A stretch of 64,000 bases of DNA from Rhodamnia argentea (Eukaryota; Streptophyta; Magnoliopsida; Myrtales; Myrtaceae), in the NCBI RefSeq assembly GCF_020921035.1, contig NC_063151.1, forward strand, positions 36,028,934 to 36,092,933, given 5' to 3'. The notes under the pieces are model-generated. The model worked only from the letters and a program-made list of their open reading frames with translations. It searched no databases and was not told the DNA's origin. This document shows positions 23,901-37,838 of the stretch, one piece after another. A program made the translations under genes and the position numbers. Within the stretch, counting starts at the first letter, position 1. Each line of letters opens with the position of its first letter.

Positions 23901-26900
23901 AACTGCAATACTCACATTTCTCCTAGCAATAGAGAACATTTCATTAATCCTTGCAGCACCACTCTTCTCGCTATCTGTGAACTCTGCACCTGAAGCAAAC
24001 ACGAAAGGTAATCCACTTTCCTTTGCCAATGTCCGGGCAAAAAGTGTTTTTCCTGTTCCAGGTGGCCCCGAAAGAAGAACACCCTGTTAAGTCAACCACA
24101 TGTTATCTCACCTTCAAATCCAAAGAACTATAATTGAATTTTCAAGGAACGGAAGAATTTACTCGAACGAACTGCACGTCTTTTTCATAATATTGCATTG
24201 GATTTCCCATGTAGATCATTAGCTCATCGAGTAAATCCCAAACATCACCCCCTAATACCACTTCTTTATACATTGATTTGGTTTCACCAACATCTCCAAC
24301 AGGCTGCATTCAATAAAACAAAATGAGAAGTAAAAACTTGGAAAATTTCTCAAAAAAATGTGCTCTCTCTTTTTAAAGTTTGAAACTAACAAAAAAGATA
24401 CTGGACACGAAGATAACACTTAACAAGAATAAAATTTTCTGCATATGCCATGTCGAAGAGTTGATTGTGCTTCTTGTAGAGGAAACGCTTTGAAGTGACA
24501 TGCATAAGCATCACTGACTCGCGGATAAGCCACAAGATTAGTATTCCCGGCACCAGTGCAACTAAAACTTTCATGAAATAATGAATCTGGCGCTTCTGAA
24601 GGAGATCAACTTCGACCCCAGAACTTGAGATAGTTTCAAATAAGTAAGGATCAAGGGGAATATCGACCTGAAAAATGACACACAGGTCAAACTGTGTCCA
24701 AGCCAAGGAGAATAAAGGACTTCCAATTAAATTTCAATCACTAAACTTAAGATGTCGCACTCACGATATATTCCAGTGGAAAACCTTCTTTCATTGTTAC
24801 AAACAATCTTTTTAGGTCCTCCGTGAAAACAACAGCAGCAACCTGTGCAATAAGATCCACAGGCAGAAACAGCTGGTGATATGTTGTTTACATGACAAGT
24901 AACCAGGTCATAATCAACGTGTGCAACTAAAGAATATTGCTGAAACAAACTCTCTTATCATCCGATTGGAGAAAACTATCAGCATCTTAGAGCATATGCA
25001 AATGAAAACCTTATAAAAAAGGTTAATTCTGTGCAACAAGCTATTAACACATCACAAAGCCAGATTTTTCAAGTAGATGTAATAACTTCAAAAAAAAAAC
25101 CATACAATGCCGGTATAAAAGATATCAATGAATGCTGTGGGACATAGAGAAAAGGGACATTACCTCTGAGCTATCAAGTTTATCGAGAAAGTATGTATAA
25201 GGAAGTTTAGGGCGATATCTCCACCATCTCTTGGAAATCCACTGTGCTCTAGTCCCTCGTGAATCTGAAACCTTTTCTGTCACATCCTTGCGCAGACTTT
25301 CTTCAACTTCTCTCATATCAAATTCAACAACATATTTCGCATTGACAGAATCTGATTGCTCTGATAGTTTCTCCTTCTCAAGGATATCCTTCCATCTACT
25401 TAGTCTTTCACGCCATGAGGCACTAATTTCTTTAACATCCTCTGCTAAGGAAACATGGAAATTTGACGATTAGAAAAGATCAAACACATAGAAGTAAAGC
25501 ACTAACAAGATGCATTGGGAAGCCAAGGGTGTTGTTGTGTCAGATAATTTGCACAATTTGCATGAATGTGAGGTTGATGTGAGCTTAAAAAGTCAGTACA
25601 GTGACAGTTCCACAAGAAGTAGTTCAAATATGGTTTCTCGCTGGACAAAAGACCAACTTGAATACACAAAAGTATATGGAAGCAAACAGTCTATCAATGA
25701 TAATCAACTTGATCATTCACCTAAACCACAACTGATCATATGTAGATCGTCTCGATGGATACAAATGTGTCTAGCCATTGCAATGATGAGGAAATGAACT
25801 TTAAAAGGTCTCCATCATGCTATGGTAAACAGACATTCTTCCAAATCCCCTGCTGAAGAAATCTACTTAAGTGAAGCACATCCTTTTCACCATAATAACT
25901 TCAACAATACCAGAAAAAAGTTTCTTTAGCAACATAATGCTCTGTATTTTGATTGGGACGAATACTAGTACCCTCACCAACAGTTACTGAGTAAAACAGC
26001 ATGCCTTTTGAAGGAAAATTATACACGAAATGCAAAAGACATGCAAAGAGTGAATAACCTTGAATTCCCAATTCTTGCCTTATTTCCTTCTTTTCACTGG
26101 CTTTTAACTTAACATTATTGTCGATAATATCTTTCACATTTTCCTCCAAAAGCTCTGTATCATCATTCCATGCATCCTCTCCAACAAAAGTATGATCATG
26201 GATGAGTGTTCCATCAGGTGCCTCAACAAACTTTTTCATCTTGAGACCTTTGGGTGTTGTTTTCCTCCATACGCTCTTCTTAAACCTGATATGAGGAGAA
26301 AGATTAGCGGCTCTAACTTGTGTAAACATGTCAACACTCACGTAAAGGATTTGGACCTTGATGCTAAAGTTCTTCCAAGATCTAGTTTGGAAATTAATCA
26401 TTATCTCAATCGAGTAAAACTGAGGAAACAGATGATTCTTTTACTAATCTTAAACGCGTAATTTCAACAATGACAGCATCCTCACATCTCAAAATGACTT
26501 TGCCAAGGCAGTGACGATGAGACCAGTAGACTAAGTCGGAAATCTACTTTCACCAGATCCTGGAACAAAGTAAAGTGACAGAGCGACCAGTTAACAAAAG
26601 TTACTTATTACTTTACTGAAAGTGATGAATTCCTATGGAATCATTCCACAAACACGTCCTTCTAGTCTTATTGAAGACGTTAATTTCCAGTGACATACAC
26701 AAGATAAGGGAAAAAGTGCCAAAAGTAGTAGACAACCTTGATGAGGAGTGAGGCAAAGGCATCGCAGCTAGCATCCTGGACATTAGTCCAAAGTGCAAGG
26801 AACGAGCATGCAGCAATACATGATAATTTCACTAGCTCAACCATGTTGAGGCAACTACACTCAAGAAATAGATTTCAAGCACAGAAATGCCTTTTTGTGT

Positions 26901-27841
26901 TCCTCCAGTTGTATCTAGAAATGAGTGGAACCTACTTTCTGACGTTACTAGGAGATGGCTCGGGAATCAACGCCTCCATATAAGCCTCGGTCAATTGCCT
27001 TTGCTGACGGTCTAGGGCAGGGGCTCGTATTGCTACATATACTCTTTGACAGGAAACTACCACGATGAGAGTATATAGGACAAGGGCCGCAATACGCTTT
27101 GGATCCCAATTCTCCAAGTCCTGAGACAGATAGATGGTCCACGCAATTGATCATTAAGAATACTCAAACATACAACAGAGAGAAAGAAAATACTTGCATA
27201 TAGAGAAAACATCTCCATGTGATGAACAGATACATGACTCCAGGCTAGCTTAGTACACGACACGACAGAACATCATGACATGTGAGCAGAAAGAAATGAA
27301 AGATTGAGATGCAAGGAACCAAAGGCGCTGGAAGTTCTACTGCACCAAAACACCTTTGACACTAGAGCGACACTTTTATATGGTCACTCGCATATGAGAT
27401 TGGAGAGCCTTTAAAGGCCATACCCATGCATAATTCGAGAACTACCTTCCAACGCTCCCATCGATTCCAATCGAGGAATGCGGGCAGCCATTGAGACCGT
27501 AGCCGAGCCACGTCGGCTTCATTCAGCTTAATACGCTCCTTAACCAATGTGGCCAGCTCGCGCAGCTTGGCATTGGCCTCCTCCACGTCGAAACCAGTTT
27601 CCTTCTTCACAGCGTCGCCGAGGTTGAGCCAGAACCGATCGGAGCCGCGTCGAATGGAGCGGGACAGACGCTGCCAGGGGAGTCCAAATGGAGGGCCGGG
27701 ACTGGAAGAGGCGCGGACCCGGAAGGGGTGCCGACGGCGGGAGCTGTGGGGAGGGAGTGAGAAAGGGAGTGGAGGAGAAGGAGAAGGAGAAGGAGAAGGA
27801 GAAAGGAGTGGATTTGGAGAGGGAAGGAAAGCGAGCTCCAT
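17919..27841 (-). CDS. FTSH12: ATP-dependent zinc metalloprotease FTSH 12, chloroplast
   Basis: Membrane AAA+ protease of the chloroplast inner envelope; known as a member of the Ycf2-FtsHi complex that drives protein import. Nineteen coding exons sum to 2997 nt, 998 aa: 27841-27446, 27120-26936, 26285-26059, 25444-25164, 24842-24765, 24667-24425, 24303-24163, 24083-23916, 23608-23496, 22330-22114, 21148-21077, 20799-20680, 20575-20459, 20370-20194, 19861-19742, 19643-19569, 19134-19027, 18605-18525 and 17996-17919. A Ser/Pro-rich transit peptide comes first. Membrane segments lie near residues 140-157 ([14 protein letters not shown]) and 430-450 ([14 protein letters not shown]). Walker A is GPPGTGKT (about 523-530), Walker B VFVDEIDA (about 578-585). 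The zinc site HEAGH is intact at about 759-763, so this is the proteolytic-type member and not an inactive FtsHi. The match to Arabidopsis FTSH12 wording is close throughout. Confidence 0.96.
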
Positions 27842-28766
27842 ATGTTTCGGGTGGGAGAGGGTGACGAAGAAGACAGAGACGGTGGGGTTTTATCAGAGAG
27901 AGGTTTTTATCACTATCTCATCTTCCCTTCGCTCGCACCCCGCGTCGCGCCGGCGAATGGGTTTTTCGGCTCCGACGCCCAAATGGGCATGGGCTCCCCT
28001 TCACTCGCAAATTGATTGATTTTTGCGCTCCTCAGTAGTAAAAAAACAAAACAAAGAAGGTGACTTCGTGTTGTTTACACCAAAAATAATCTAATTAAAC
28101 ACAAATGAAATTGAACTTAATCGAGATAATCATCATATATCCATGGAAGATTTGATAAAATTCGCCTTTTCACTTCAATTTCCATCAATGAAATGAGTTT
28201 TTTCTTTTTCTGTTTTTAACCACGAATTTGAGAATGACTTTGGTGGGTATGTACCAATTCCTCCTATGCATGCGAGAAATGAAGATAAAGACTTCTAAAA
28301 GGGATACGATGGAAGACATAAATCTCGGGGGAATATGCCTTTTTCCCATAGTTTGGTGCAGCTCACCATCTTCCACTTTCCCACATTCATATGCTTATAC
28401 AGAGGGCGTTTTATATGTCCCATGCCATGCCATCCATCGATCTCGTTTGCTGTGGGCGTCAGACCCGCCGTTCTGTGGCTCCCTGGCTTGGACCAAAAGC
28501 AAGCCACGACTCACGTGACATCCTCCTCCCTCCCTCTTCCTTTTTTCGTTTATAGCCACTTCCTTCTTCCTTCCTCCTTGTTTTTCTCTGCTTGATCTCC
28601 TCTCCCGCTTGTTCGAGCTTTCCCCAATCCTTCCTGCCTTCCGTTCACCAGTGAGCTCTTCCCTCCATTGCTCCACTCCTTAGCTTGCTCGATCTCTACG
28701 CTTCGAAGCATCTTTTTCGGTTCTTGACCGGGGCCTTGCGGTGTGCAGGAATTTTGATCTGCAGAC
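27842..28766. promoter_or_regulatory. Bidirectional promoter region, FTSH12 and PGK
   Basis: 925 bases between two start codons on opposite strands, holding both promoters and 5' leaders. The PGK side is pyrimidine-rich (28520-28640). The FTSH12 side has GA-rich sequence. No clear TATA box was placed. Confidence 0.6.
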
Positions 28767-30608
28767 ATGGCGACGAAGAAGAGCGTCGGAACACTCAAGG
28801 AGGCCGATTTGCAGGGGAAGAGGGTGTTCGTGAGGGTCGATCTCAACGTCCCCCTGGATGACTCCTTCAACATCACCGACGACAACCGGATTCGCGCCGC
28901 TGTTCCCACCATCAAGTACTTGATGGGTCACGGCGCTAGAGTCATCCTCGCCTCTCACTTGGTACTACCCTCTCTAATACGCTCCTCCAAGATTGCTTTT
29001 CTCGCCGTCGAAAGCCGTTTCTTTTGGGGTTGTCGAATTCCTCGCCCAGATCTGTGTATCAGGCTGGATTCGCTCTGGATCTTATTTCTAGCACGTCCTC
29101 CGTGATTTGTTCCTTGCTTTTTGGCTCAATCATCGAGCCCGTGTCACCAGCTGCAGTGCTTGCTTGATTTGAATGCTTTACTGCGTGACTCTCGAACTAG
29201 TTAGTTTCTTGTGGTTTGTCATTTCACAGGGCTGTGTTGTTTCGCCCCTCTAGTATTGTTTTTTCGATCCTTCAGTTTGGCCGCTGTTCTTCTTAATCAG
29301 GACTGAGATCAAAATTTCCTTTGTAGGATCAAAATCAACTCTTCACTTCCAATTTAAATTGGCCTTAGCAGTTAGTTCACTGCGTTCTTTCTCTTCATCC
29401 ACCGGGTATTGGTGGATTTTCCCGAGTGTGAGTGAACATGTACATATCTCTCTCATATGCTTAGTCGCCGGAAGTGGTGACTGGGGATCATATTTGTCGG
29501 GTGGTCGTTTTTATAATCTTTGTGCAAGTAGTGTGCTGATAGCAAAATTGTGTAGGATTTTTTTTGTGTTCACGGCAAGATATATTAATGGTTCGGTACT
29601 CTTGGTGCTTTTCAGGGACGTCCCAAGGGTGTCACGCCCAAGTATAGCTTGAAGCCCATTGTGCCAAGGCTGTCTGAGCTCCTTGGAGTAGAGGTTTGGT
29701 TCTTGAAAACTGTGGTCGTCTATGTCTCTCTACTTGTTCGCTTTCATTCCTTGATACTTCTTCTTGTTGTCATTGTCCTATAGGTTAAGATGGCGAATGA
29801 CTGTATAGGCGAGGAAGTTGAAAAACTGATTGCTGAGACACCGGAAGGAGGAGTTGTCCTCCTTGAGAATGTTAGGTTTTATAAGGAGGAGGAGAAGAAT
29901 GACCCAGGGTTTGCAAAGAAGCTTGCTTCTCTCGCAGATGTTTATGTTAATGATGCATTCGGCACCGCTCACAGAGCCCATGCTTCCACAGAAGGTGCCG
30001 CCAAGTATCTAAAGCCCGCTGTTGCTGGGTTCCTTATGCAGAAGGTATGCAATTCATCTTTTCTGCTGCTTTGTTGGTACGAAACTTTCTAACATGTCAT
30101 GTTTTGGTATCTACTTTGGAGAACTTTATTGTGCTATTTCAACTATGCAAATCAACATTCCTGAGATCTTGAGTGTGAATGGTTGGTGATTCTAGGAACT
30201 GGATTATCTTGTTGGGGCTGTGGCAAATCCAAAGAAGCCTTTTGCTGCTATTGTTGGTGGATCAAAGGTTTCAACTAAAATTGGAGTGATTGAGTCGCTC
30301 TTGGGAAAGGTTGACTTGCTCTTGCTTGGTGGAGGAATGATTTTCACTTTCTACAAGGCCCAAGGTCATTGCGTTGGTTCATCTCTCGTGGAGGAAGACA
30401 AGCTTGACCTTGCAACTTCACTTCTTGAGAAGGCCAAGTCCAAGGGTGTGTCTTTGCTCCTTCCTACTGACGTGGTTATTGCTGACAAGTTTGCTGCTGA
30501 TGCCAATACCAAGGTTTGTCTTGTTCCTAGCATAAATATCTCTGAAGTTGTGTCCCAATATCAGAGTAGCTTCAAATCAACTCCGCATAGTCTAAGTAGA
30601 AGAGACGT

Positions 30609-30662
<54 letters not shown>

Positions 30663-31321
30663 GTGAGATATTGACTTGTAGTTTATTTTCAGATTGTCCC
30701 AGCATCTAATATTCTGGATGGTTGGATGGGTTTGGATATTGGGCCTGATTCGATCAAGACATTCAGCGAAGCTTTAGAGACGACCAAAACCATCATCTGG
30801 AATGGACCGATGGGTGTGTTTGAGTTCGAAAAGTTCGCTGCGGGAACAGACGTATGTCAAATTTATCTTGTGCTGACTCCACATCAATGCTTTCTGTTCA
30901 ATTACTAAACGGAATTAGCTATAAGCACCTGAAATTGCATTTGGAAAATCTTCTACTCTTTTCTTCTTTACCTGAGAGAAATAGTGGGTCTCCGGGAGAG
31001 CCAAAAATAATTGTTAGTTCATACTTGCTACAGTCCTGATGTGTCTTTTAGGTTATACATATCTGTGAGGGTCTTACCTTTTGTTTGGACGATAAGTTTC
31101 TTATTTGCATTTTTGCTGCTTTGCAGGCAATAGCAAAGAAGCTGGCGGATCTCAGTGGGAAGGGGGTGACTACAATCATCGGAGGTGGTGATTCTGTTGC
31201 GGCTGTGGAGAAGGCTGGGCTGGCGGACAAGATGAGTCACATCTCAACTGGAGGTGGTGCCAGCCTGGAGCTTCTCGAGGGAAAAACACTTCCAGGAGTT
31301 CTTGCACTAGATGACGCTTGA
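28767..31321 (+). CDS. PGK: Phosphoglycerate kinase, cytosolic
   Basis: Catalyses 1,3-bisphosphoglycerate + ADP to 3-phosphoglycerate + ATP in glycolysis. Six exons (28767-28961, 29616-29693, 29784-30044, 30196-30513, 30693-30851, 31127-31321) sum to 1206 nt, 401 aa, the usual length of the cytosolic plant isoform. The protein starts [19 protein letters not shown] with no transit peptide. Family motifs: RVDLNVPLD near the start, [34 protein letters not shown], then [17 protein letters not shown] and the nucleotide-loop [11 protein letters not shown] followed by [13 protein letters not shown]. All exon borders are GT-AG. Intron 4 carries a long CT repeat. It is divergent from FTSH12 and convergent with the SLT-repeat gene. 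Confidence 0.97.
30611..30658. repeat. (TC)24 microsatellite in PGK intron 4
   Basis: Uninterrupted dinucleotide repeat about 35 bases upstream of the exon 5 acceptor, within or next to its polypyrimidine tract. Confidence 0.92.
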
Positions 31322-32212
31322 GCTCAATGTCGTTTCCCCATCCCCATGTCATGTCATAATTTTGGTAGTGCATCTTCATCTGCTGGTTTATAACCAGGAT
31401 GTTAAGACCACATCAGTGCTCCTACTGGCATTGGACTTGAATAGAATAAGCAAAATTTGTTGGGCAAATTTTATGCTGCGTTTGTCGGATGGATGCAAGT
31501 TCTCTGAATAACCGTGATGTAGATGCTAGAGTTTTGTACATTTGCTTTCATTTTCAGGGATTGAATGCATCGGCTTGTTTTGCTACTTTATTTCATTTCC
31601 AATTCCCTATATCTTGCACCCAGAAGGATGTTGATGACTGAGCTGGAAGAGCAATCTTTTTTACCTGGTGTCTTTAGCTTGTGCCACTGCCATCATGGGT
31701 GTCATCCAGATGATCCTCTGTCATGCCTCCTTAGCATGCGTGTGCCTTTTCAGATGTTCCTCTTTCAATAGAAGTAGAAAGATTTCAGGTTATCGTGGAC
31801 CTTTTTAGAGGATTTGTAATCGGCAGGTAGTTGTTAAAGGAGCCACATCAGGAGAATCGTACTTCCTTGCTCATGTTCAATGAGAAACTAGTGAATTTCT
31901 GAATTATGGGTATCTGAAGTGTGGAGTACCCATGTTACGATGGAAATCACGCATTGGAAACAGAAAGATGTTTGGCTAGTTCTTAGGGCACTATTTTTGT
32001 TAAGAACTAGATATCTTGGCAGAACTCGGATTCAAAATCACTTCGTCTTTAGGTTGTAAACAGTCTCAGGTTCTGTTTACAGATTGTAGTCAAGAAGAGA
32101 CCATTGGAGGTCCGCAAGTAAGATGAGGATTCTGGAGGGCCCGTCATCTAGCCACCTCAACCAATTGATGAATTTCAGGACAGGGCAATGAAAGGTGAAA
32201 CACCACCTCAGC
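31322..32212. other. Convergent intergenic region, PGK and SLT-repeat gene
   Basis: Holds the two 3' UTRs. Frames at 31311-31511 and 31565-31771 show no recognised homology. No other feature seen. Confidence 0.5.
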
Positions 32213-35200
32213 TTACAAGATGGAGCAGCTCCCAGAGTCCCTGGAAATGCCACCTCGAATGGTCAGTCAGACAAAAGAACACGTGTATGACAGTCTGAAC
32301 ACGTGCGGTAGTACATTGATCCTTACCTCTTCACGTCTCCGTAGTTACTCAGAGCTTCCTCAAATTTATGCCACAGTGCACCCGTCTCCTGAAGATTCAC
32401 GTTCTCTGGACCACCAAGATATGCTTGAACAACAAACTGAGGGGTTCTTTCCCTGGTTCATTGTCATCAAAAGAAGGATGAGTTGGCAAAAGACGTACTT
32501 CTACGGAGTAACATAAAGTATCCAACTCTTCCACTTAAAATGCATAATACTACCCACCTGCCTTCGTATTCTGATAACCAAGCCAAATAGGCTGCGCCAA
32601 AGTACATGGACACAAAAGGCTTGTGTAGGTCATCGGCGGACTCAACTTGGTAAGCCTTGTACCCCAGCTCACTGTGCATATGATAGTGACAGAGTTTAGG
32701 CGATACTCTGGCATACCCAAGTAATGACAATACAAATTGAAATCCCAAAAAGATCACTTCCATGTGTCTTCATATATTTAGTGTATTTTCCATATGAACG
32801 TTGGCTATCTGAGGTGCAATAACTTTGGAGACTGCTTTCAGTTAGTCTATATGTTGATTTCGACTGAGGTTATAGAAGTCAGCTTTAAATACATGGTGTT
32901 AATCGTATGCTCATTTACATAGGAGTATGACATACTTGTGAAGCCATATAGCTGTTGGGAAGTCGATTCCCATTAGTCCAGTACGTTCTCTAACCCCATC
33001 CACAAAACGCATGCTCGCAACCTCCGCAAGAGCACATAGGACTGTCTGCACAGAAAATTGAAATTCAGAAGTAATGCATCCTGGGAAAAGATACTGTACT
33101 AGTTGAATCCTCTTGATATTCAACATGTAGCAAGAAAACCCAAGTAAGAAACAACATCATACAACTTAACCCCAGAAGATAACAGATTCACCACGTCATG
33201 CAAGAGTTGAGAGTCGAGCTTCAAGCTGATAAAATTTACTTAAACAAACCAGGGAACTTTTTCTAATTTTTACATGATACATAGTGCCTAAAACGTGGGG
33301 AACCCTTTGTCACTCTTTTCTATGTTCCTCTCTCTCTTATAACTAAGCTGTGCATATTCACCACTCCAGAAAACAAGTGAGAAATCACATCAGCTTTCCC
33401 CATCCGTCCATCCTAGTTTCTGTTCGTTATGGAGGCCTCAAGGAGCAAAATACATTTTTGAGGTGCCCAACAATTCAACTAAGCAATAAAACATGCTATG
33501 TCTTTCTTCATAGCATGCAAACTATCAAGGAGATTCCGGAATGCTTAGCCACACGATTCAAAAAGTTGATTTTTGGTGTCTCCAAAAAGCATGAAGTTGA
33601 AAAGCAAGTTTTCGATCGTGTTTTACCAGAGGATTTCATTGGAATTTCATGGTCTTGCAGACGGATGCTTAACATGTCAGCTTATACGACTGAAGTTAAG
33701 AAAAGCACTTTGCTGTAAATTAATCGCTCAGTGAAACCTTTCATTACCCCAAAAAATGAAAATCAAGAAACTTCCTTTGATTTGCGATGTTCAACCAGCA
33801 CCTCTATAGACTATCAAACAACAAAGCTTTCTGCCTCATAATCTGTATTAAGGACAGGTAACAGCTCAGATATTTGACGCCATCGTTCGATTTTCAAAAT
33901 CACAAATGCAGCATCTCGTGAATAAGGCAGATTCTCAAGTTAAATGCAAATTTCCACCCATCCATGCATATGACATATCCACACTTTCCTCGAGACATAA
34001 ATCTCGCCAATAATAGTAAATGATATTGACAAGGCAAGTGCAATCGACAAAATAATGCAGGCACAGACTGATAAGAAGAATCAATTATGAATAAATTTAT
34101 ATAGATACTTACAGGCTTTACTTTTCTTGAAGCAAAGTGTCTCAGTAGGATGATTTCGGCAACTGCCTGAAAGAAGTCGGCACAACTTATTGAGGGAGTG
34201 ACATGTTTCTCAATCATACAAGTCCATCCTAGCAGTTAGCAAGTCCGCCAAGATGAACGTACTGCAAAAATGAACAACCAAGTTGCTAAGTTCTATCCAT
34301 ACCCTCACTTCCCCACGGGAAAGATATGGTTTCTTAGCTGCATCATGTGAAAAGCGCACTTTTCCGCGTTTTTCTCCCGATTTGGTCCATTCTTTAACAA
34401 CATCAGGGTGATTCCACATATCTTCCATATCTTCAGGGGAAGCCCTTGAGTCCCAATATGTATACGTGGTGCCTGCTTTTCCGTTTTTAAATGAAAAGTA
34501 CAAGGGAGAAATGAATACAATACTTGTCTCCCCTAAGCACTTCACAAGCGCTTCCTTCAGTACACATTTAAGACTCTGAAGACTTTAGTAGCACCTTCAA
34601 CATTTCACTAATTTATGTGAAGTTGTGATAGCTGATTGGCAAAATGTATGCCAATTACTTATCACCGACAAATCACCACTATTCTATGATAACATCAATT
34701 TCATTTACATGTCTGGGTCCAATTTATTACAAGGACACAGAATTAATTTTGGAGCTTCACAATATCGGAAAAGAAATGACATGTCTATTCAAAAAACAAA
34801 AACAGACTAAATGAGGAAAAGATTCAGACTCTCATGATTCTGAAGCGGCAGAAAACAGTTCCGAAAAAGGGGAACATTGTAAATGCAAAGACTTCATTAT
34901 TCGGGTTCTTAGTCATATATATGATTGCATGCCTCAAATTTTCTTTTTCAATTTCTGGCCAGATTATGCACTGCTAAATGTTAGAAAGAGAAAGTATAAG
35001 ATGGAACTTGAGAGTGTTTAAAAACAAAACCCATGCGATGAAAATGTCAGCTGAAAATCACAGGCTTAACTTGAAAAGCTAAGAAAGATATAATATGATG
35101 CAAGTGAACTTCCGATTTTTATAACCACCAACTTGCAGTAAAGTTTCTTCAGATATTTAAGCTAACATGAGAAGTGTGAGGATGCAATGCTACCCTGTCA

Positions 35201-37466
35201 ATTATGAGTGATGAAACACCACAACAACCTGTATCGGGTGCTGCAGGGGCTACAAGGACAGAAGGATGACTCATCAGAGCTCCGCAATCGAAAGTTTTTC
35301 TGTGGATCAAGAGTTACATGAATTTTAGCACAACATTTATGGCTGGCTGAACATAGTTCATATCCAGGCCTCAAGAATTATGCTGACAAGCCTATAAGCA
35401 GTTAACTGAAGGTGCTAAATAAAGCTAATTAATACATTAACAGAGATGGAGCTTCCCCATTCGAGAGCAGTGCAGCCAATCCGATACTAAATTCTTGTCT
35501 TGTTTTTCTTAGGACAGGTAATTTGTTTTTTAGGATGGGAGGAATAGGTAATTTGTGAATTCTGTAATTAGCATCTTACTCTAAGCAACTCACAGTCCAA
35601 TGAGATCTTTCATTCAACAATTAGAACCCTTACTGGAAGCTTTTCATACGATCTAAATAAAACCTCCACAATTATCTAGTAAGTTCAGTGAAGCGAAACA
35701 TTACAATGTGAGACACTTCAACACGACAAAAAAAAAAAGGCATTATTCCCTCTAAGGCCAAAATATTTCTAGAGACAGGCATATAGGTGGCATCTTTCAT
35801 CAGAAATCACACAAGAAGACAACTAAGGAAGCTCCACATCACCATGCCTTTTCAAAGTCCCTAATAGCAAAATGGTTGAGGCATCTCAAGAGACTGCAAA
35901 TTGTACCGAAAATACAATGAAGATGACACAACGCACAGTTTTAACATGAAAAAAGGATTAAAGGAAGGACATTACCTGGATGTAAACGTTTCTTTGACTG
36001 AAAGATACCGTTTCCAATAGGGTAAAGTAGATTTATGCGTCGCTTTCTTTGTACCCCCTCTGTAGGCCCTGACTACAAACTCCTCGCTTCTTTCTCTAGA
36101 AGTTGAATTTTTACTGTCAGTGTTGGCAAGAGCTTTGAAATCAAAACTATGTTCATGCCAAATGAAATGGCTAGCAAGTCTACGCTGAGAGGAGAAACCA
36201 TGACAAATACACAGAGAAGGAAGAAGAAACATACTTTTCCTCGAAGTGTGACAACCATTTTAGGTAGGCAGCAGCAAAGTAAACATTTACAAAAGGTCGA
36301 TAGAGAACATCTTCATTTCCTAGCACTTGATATGCAAGATAGCCCTGCTCACTGAAAAGAATTTGTGCTTTGCGTTTACGAAAACAAGCAAACTACAAAC
36401 GTGCAATTTCCGCCATATGAAAAAGAAAGGAGAAAATAACAGACACCAGAATGGGAATTGGCATGGGAGGTGCAGACTCTTGGCAAAGTGCGATAGAAGG
36501 TTTGCGAATATCTTAGCGTTGAGGAGGAATGAAACAAAGAAAATAGTACTTGGAATCTATCAGTACCTATTCAACCAGTCTGCAGTTTTCGGTAAAATCT
36601 GCATGATCCCCAGCGTAGTTTCCTTTGTTTTCTTGTTATATCTCGAGAAAAGGATCTGTCTGTCACTTTCAAGTTCCGCAATAGCACAGATCAGATCCTG
36701 CAAAATTTCACATAAGACTCATCTCAATAAACTTATGGAAGAAAAGCTACTAAACATTCTTTTGATGGGCATGAGAAAAACTCTATCGTCATCTAGATTT
36801 CACTATTGCGCATGATAGCGAAAAACTAAGTAGAACAAAAAGATCGTGCAGAAGTTGCGGAACCACATCAAAGAAGGCAGCATACTGGATCAATCTCTGA
36901 AGAGAAATATCTACGGACAGAAATCTCAGCCACAGCCTGAAATAACATCAACAAGGGTGTGAGGAAAACTGGGAAACATGGTGAGAGACAAGGCATTTAC
37001 ATGTAGCAAGATCTAGATTACTAAACAGAACAGATACTTCAACATTGTATTTACTTGGTTTCGGGCGAAGGACAATCCACCTACCAAAGCTAGAGAGGTT
37101 ATCAGAATTCCAATTCTTTGAACCATTTTGTTCATTTCCTTTCAAAAATCACGGACTTCATTATTCATCAAGATGATGCAATTTTGTGAAGCTCGAACTG
37201 AGGCTCACGACTACTCGTTTCTTAAGCATGGCGTGGCCATTAATGAGCAGCAAACCAGAAAACAAAGAGGTAATCAAATAGGGTTTTACCCTCATCTCAT
37301 TCTGAGTCAAATATTTCTGGCCATCAGGATCCCTGGAGAGGCTCACTTTCTGCCCTCTGGTCTCTCCAGCATTAATCCACTCGGTGCTGACGTCGGGAAT
37401 CGTCCACAGCGCTTCCATGTCGAGATGATCGACGCAATCATCCCAGTACTTGAAGTTGATGCCCAT
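32213..37466 (-). CDS. Uncharacterised protein with two SLT/lysozyme-like repeats and a C-terminal CaaX box
   Basis: Exons in order of translation: 37466-37290, 36936-36886, 36697-36567, 36351-36235, 36095-35976, 35299-35229, 34472-34303, 34166-34113, 33045-32936, 32671-32558, 32452-32327 and 32240-32213; 1269 nt, 422 aa. An in-frame stop lies upstream of the ATG. The protein is a tandem duplication: each half has an EDMEALW...EW...GE.RG segment, then AVAEI, then a lysozyme-like unit. Repeat 1 keeps three motifs of soluble lytic transglycosylases: ELES (E86), GIMQILP and VVRAYRGG. Repeat 2 reads EVAS, GLMGIDFP and VVQAYLGG, so the catalytic Glu is Ala (A307). The last exon ends SCSIL, a CaaX prenylation signal of the geranylgeranyl type. 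Substrate unknown; no signal peptide seen, so a cytosolic-face membrane protein is inferred. Confidence 0.87.
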
Positions 37467-37838
37467 CGCGAGGATATAGCCAGGTGTACCTCAAGGCATC
37501 TAGGAACAAGCAGAATAAAAGGAAGTTAGGAGTCCTAGTACATGGACGCACCGCAGACACGAGCGGGAAGAGAGTTGAATGGGGGCAAACAGCAGAAAAT
37601 GTGGCGCTGCGTTCTGCGCAAAAAGCCAATGTGAATCCGGCATGGGCAATGGGAAAAATGAATAGAATCCAACCCCTGGGAGCGTGTCGAAGACATGATT
37701 TCTAACATGGGAAAAAACGGATGGGGCGCAATGGCAATAACCAGATAACGGAGAGGAGATGTGATGCGAAGCAAAGAATCCCGTTCAGAAAAAAACGTTA
37801 AAACGAAAGCCAGAAGGAAGAAGACAAAGGATCGTACC

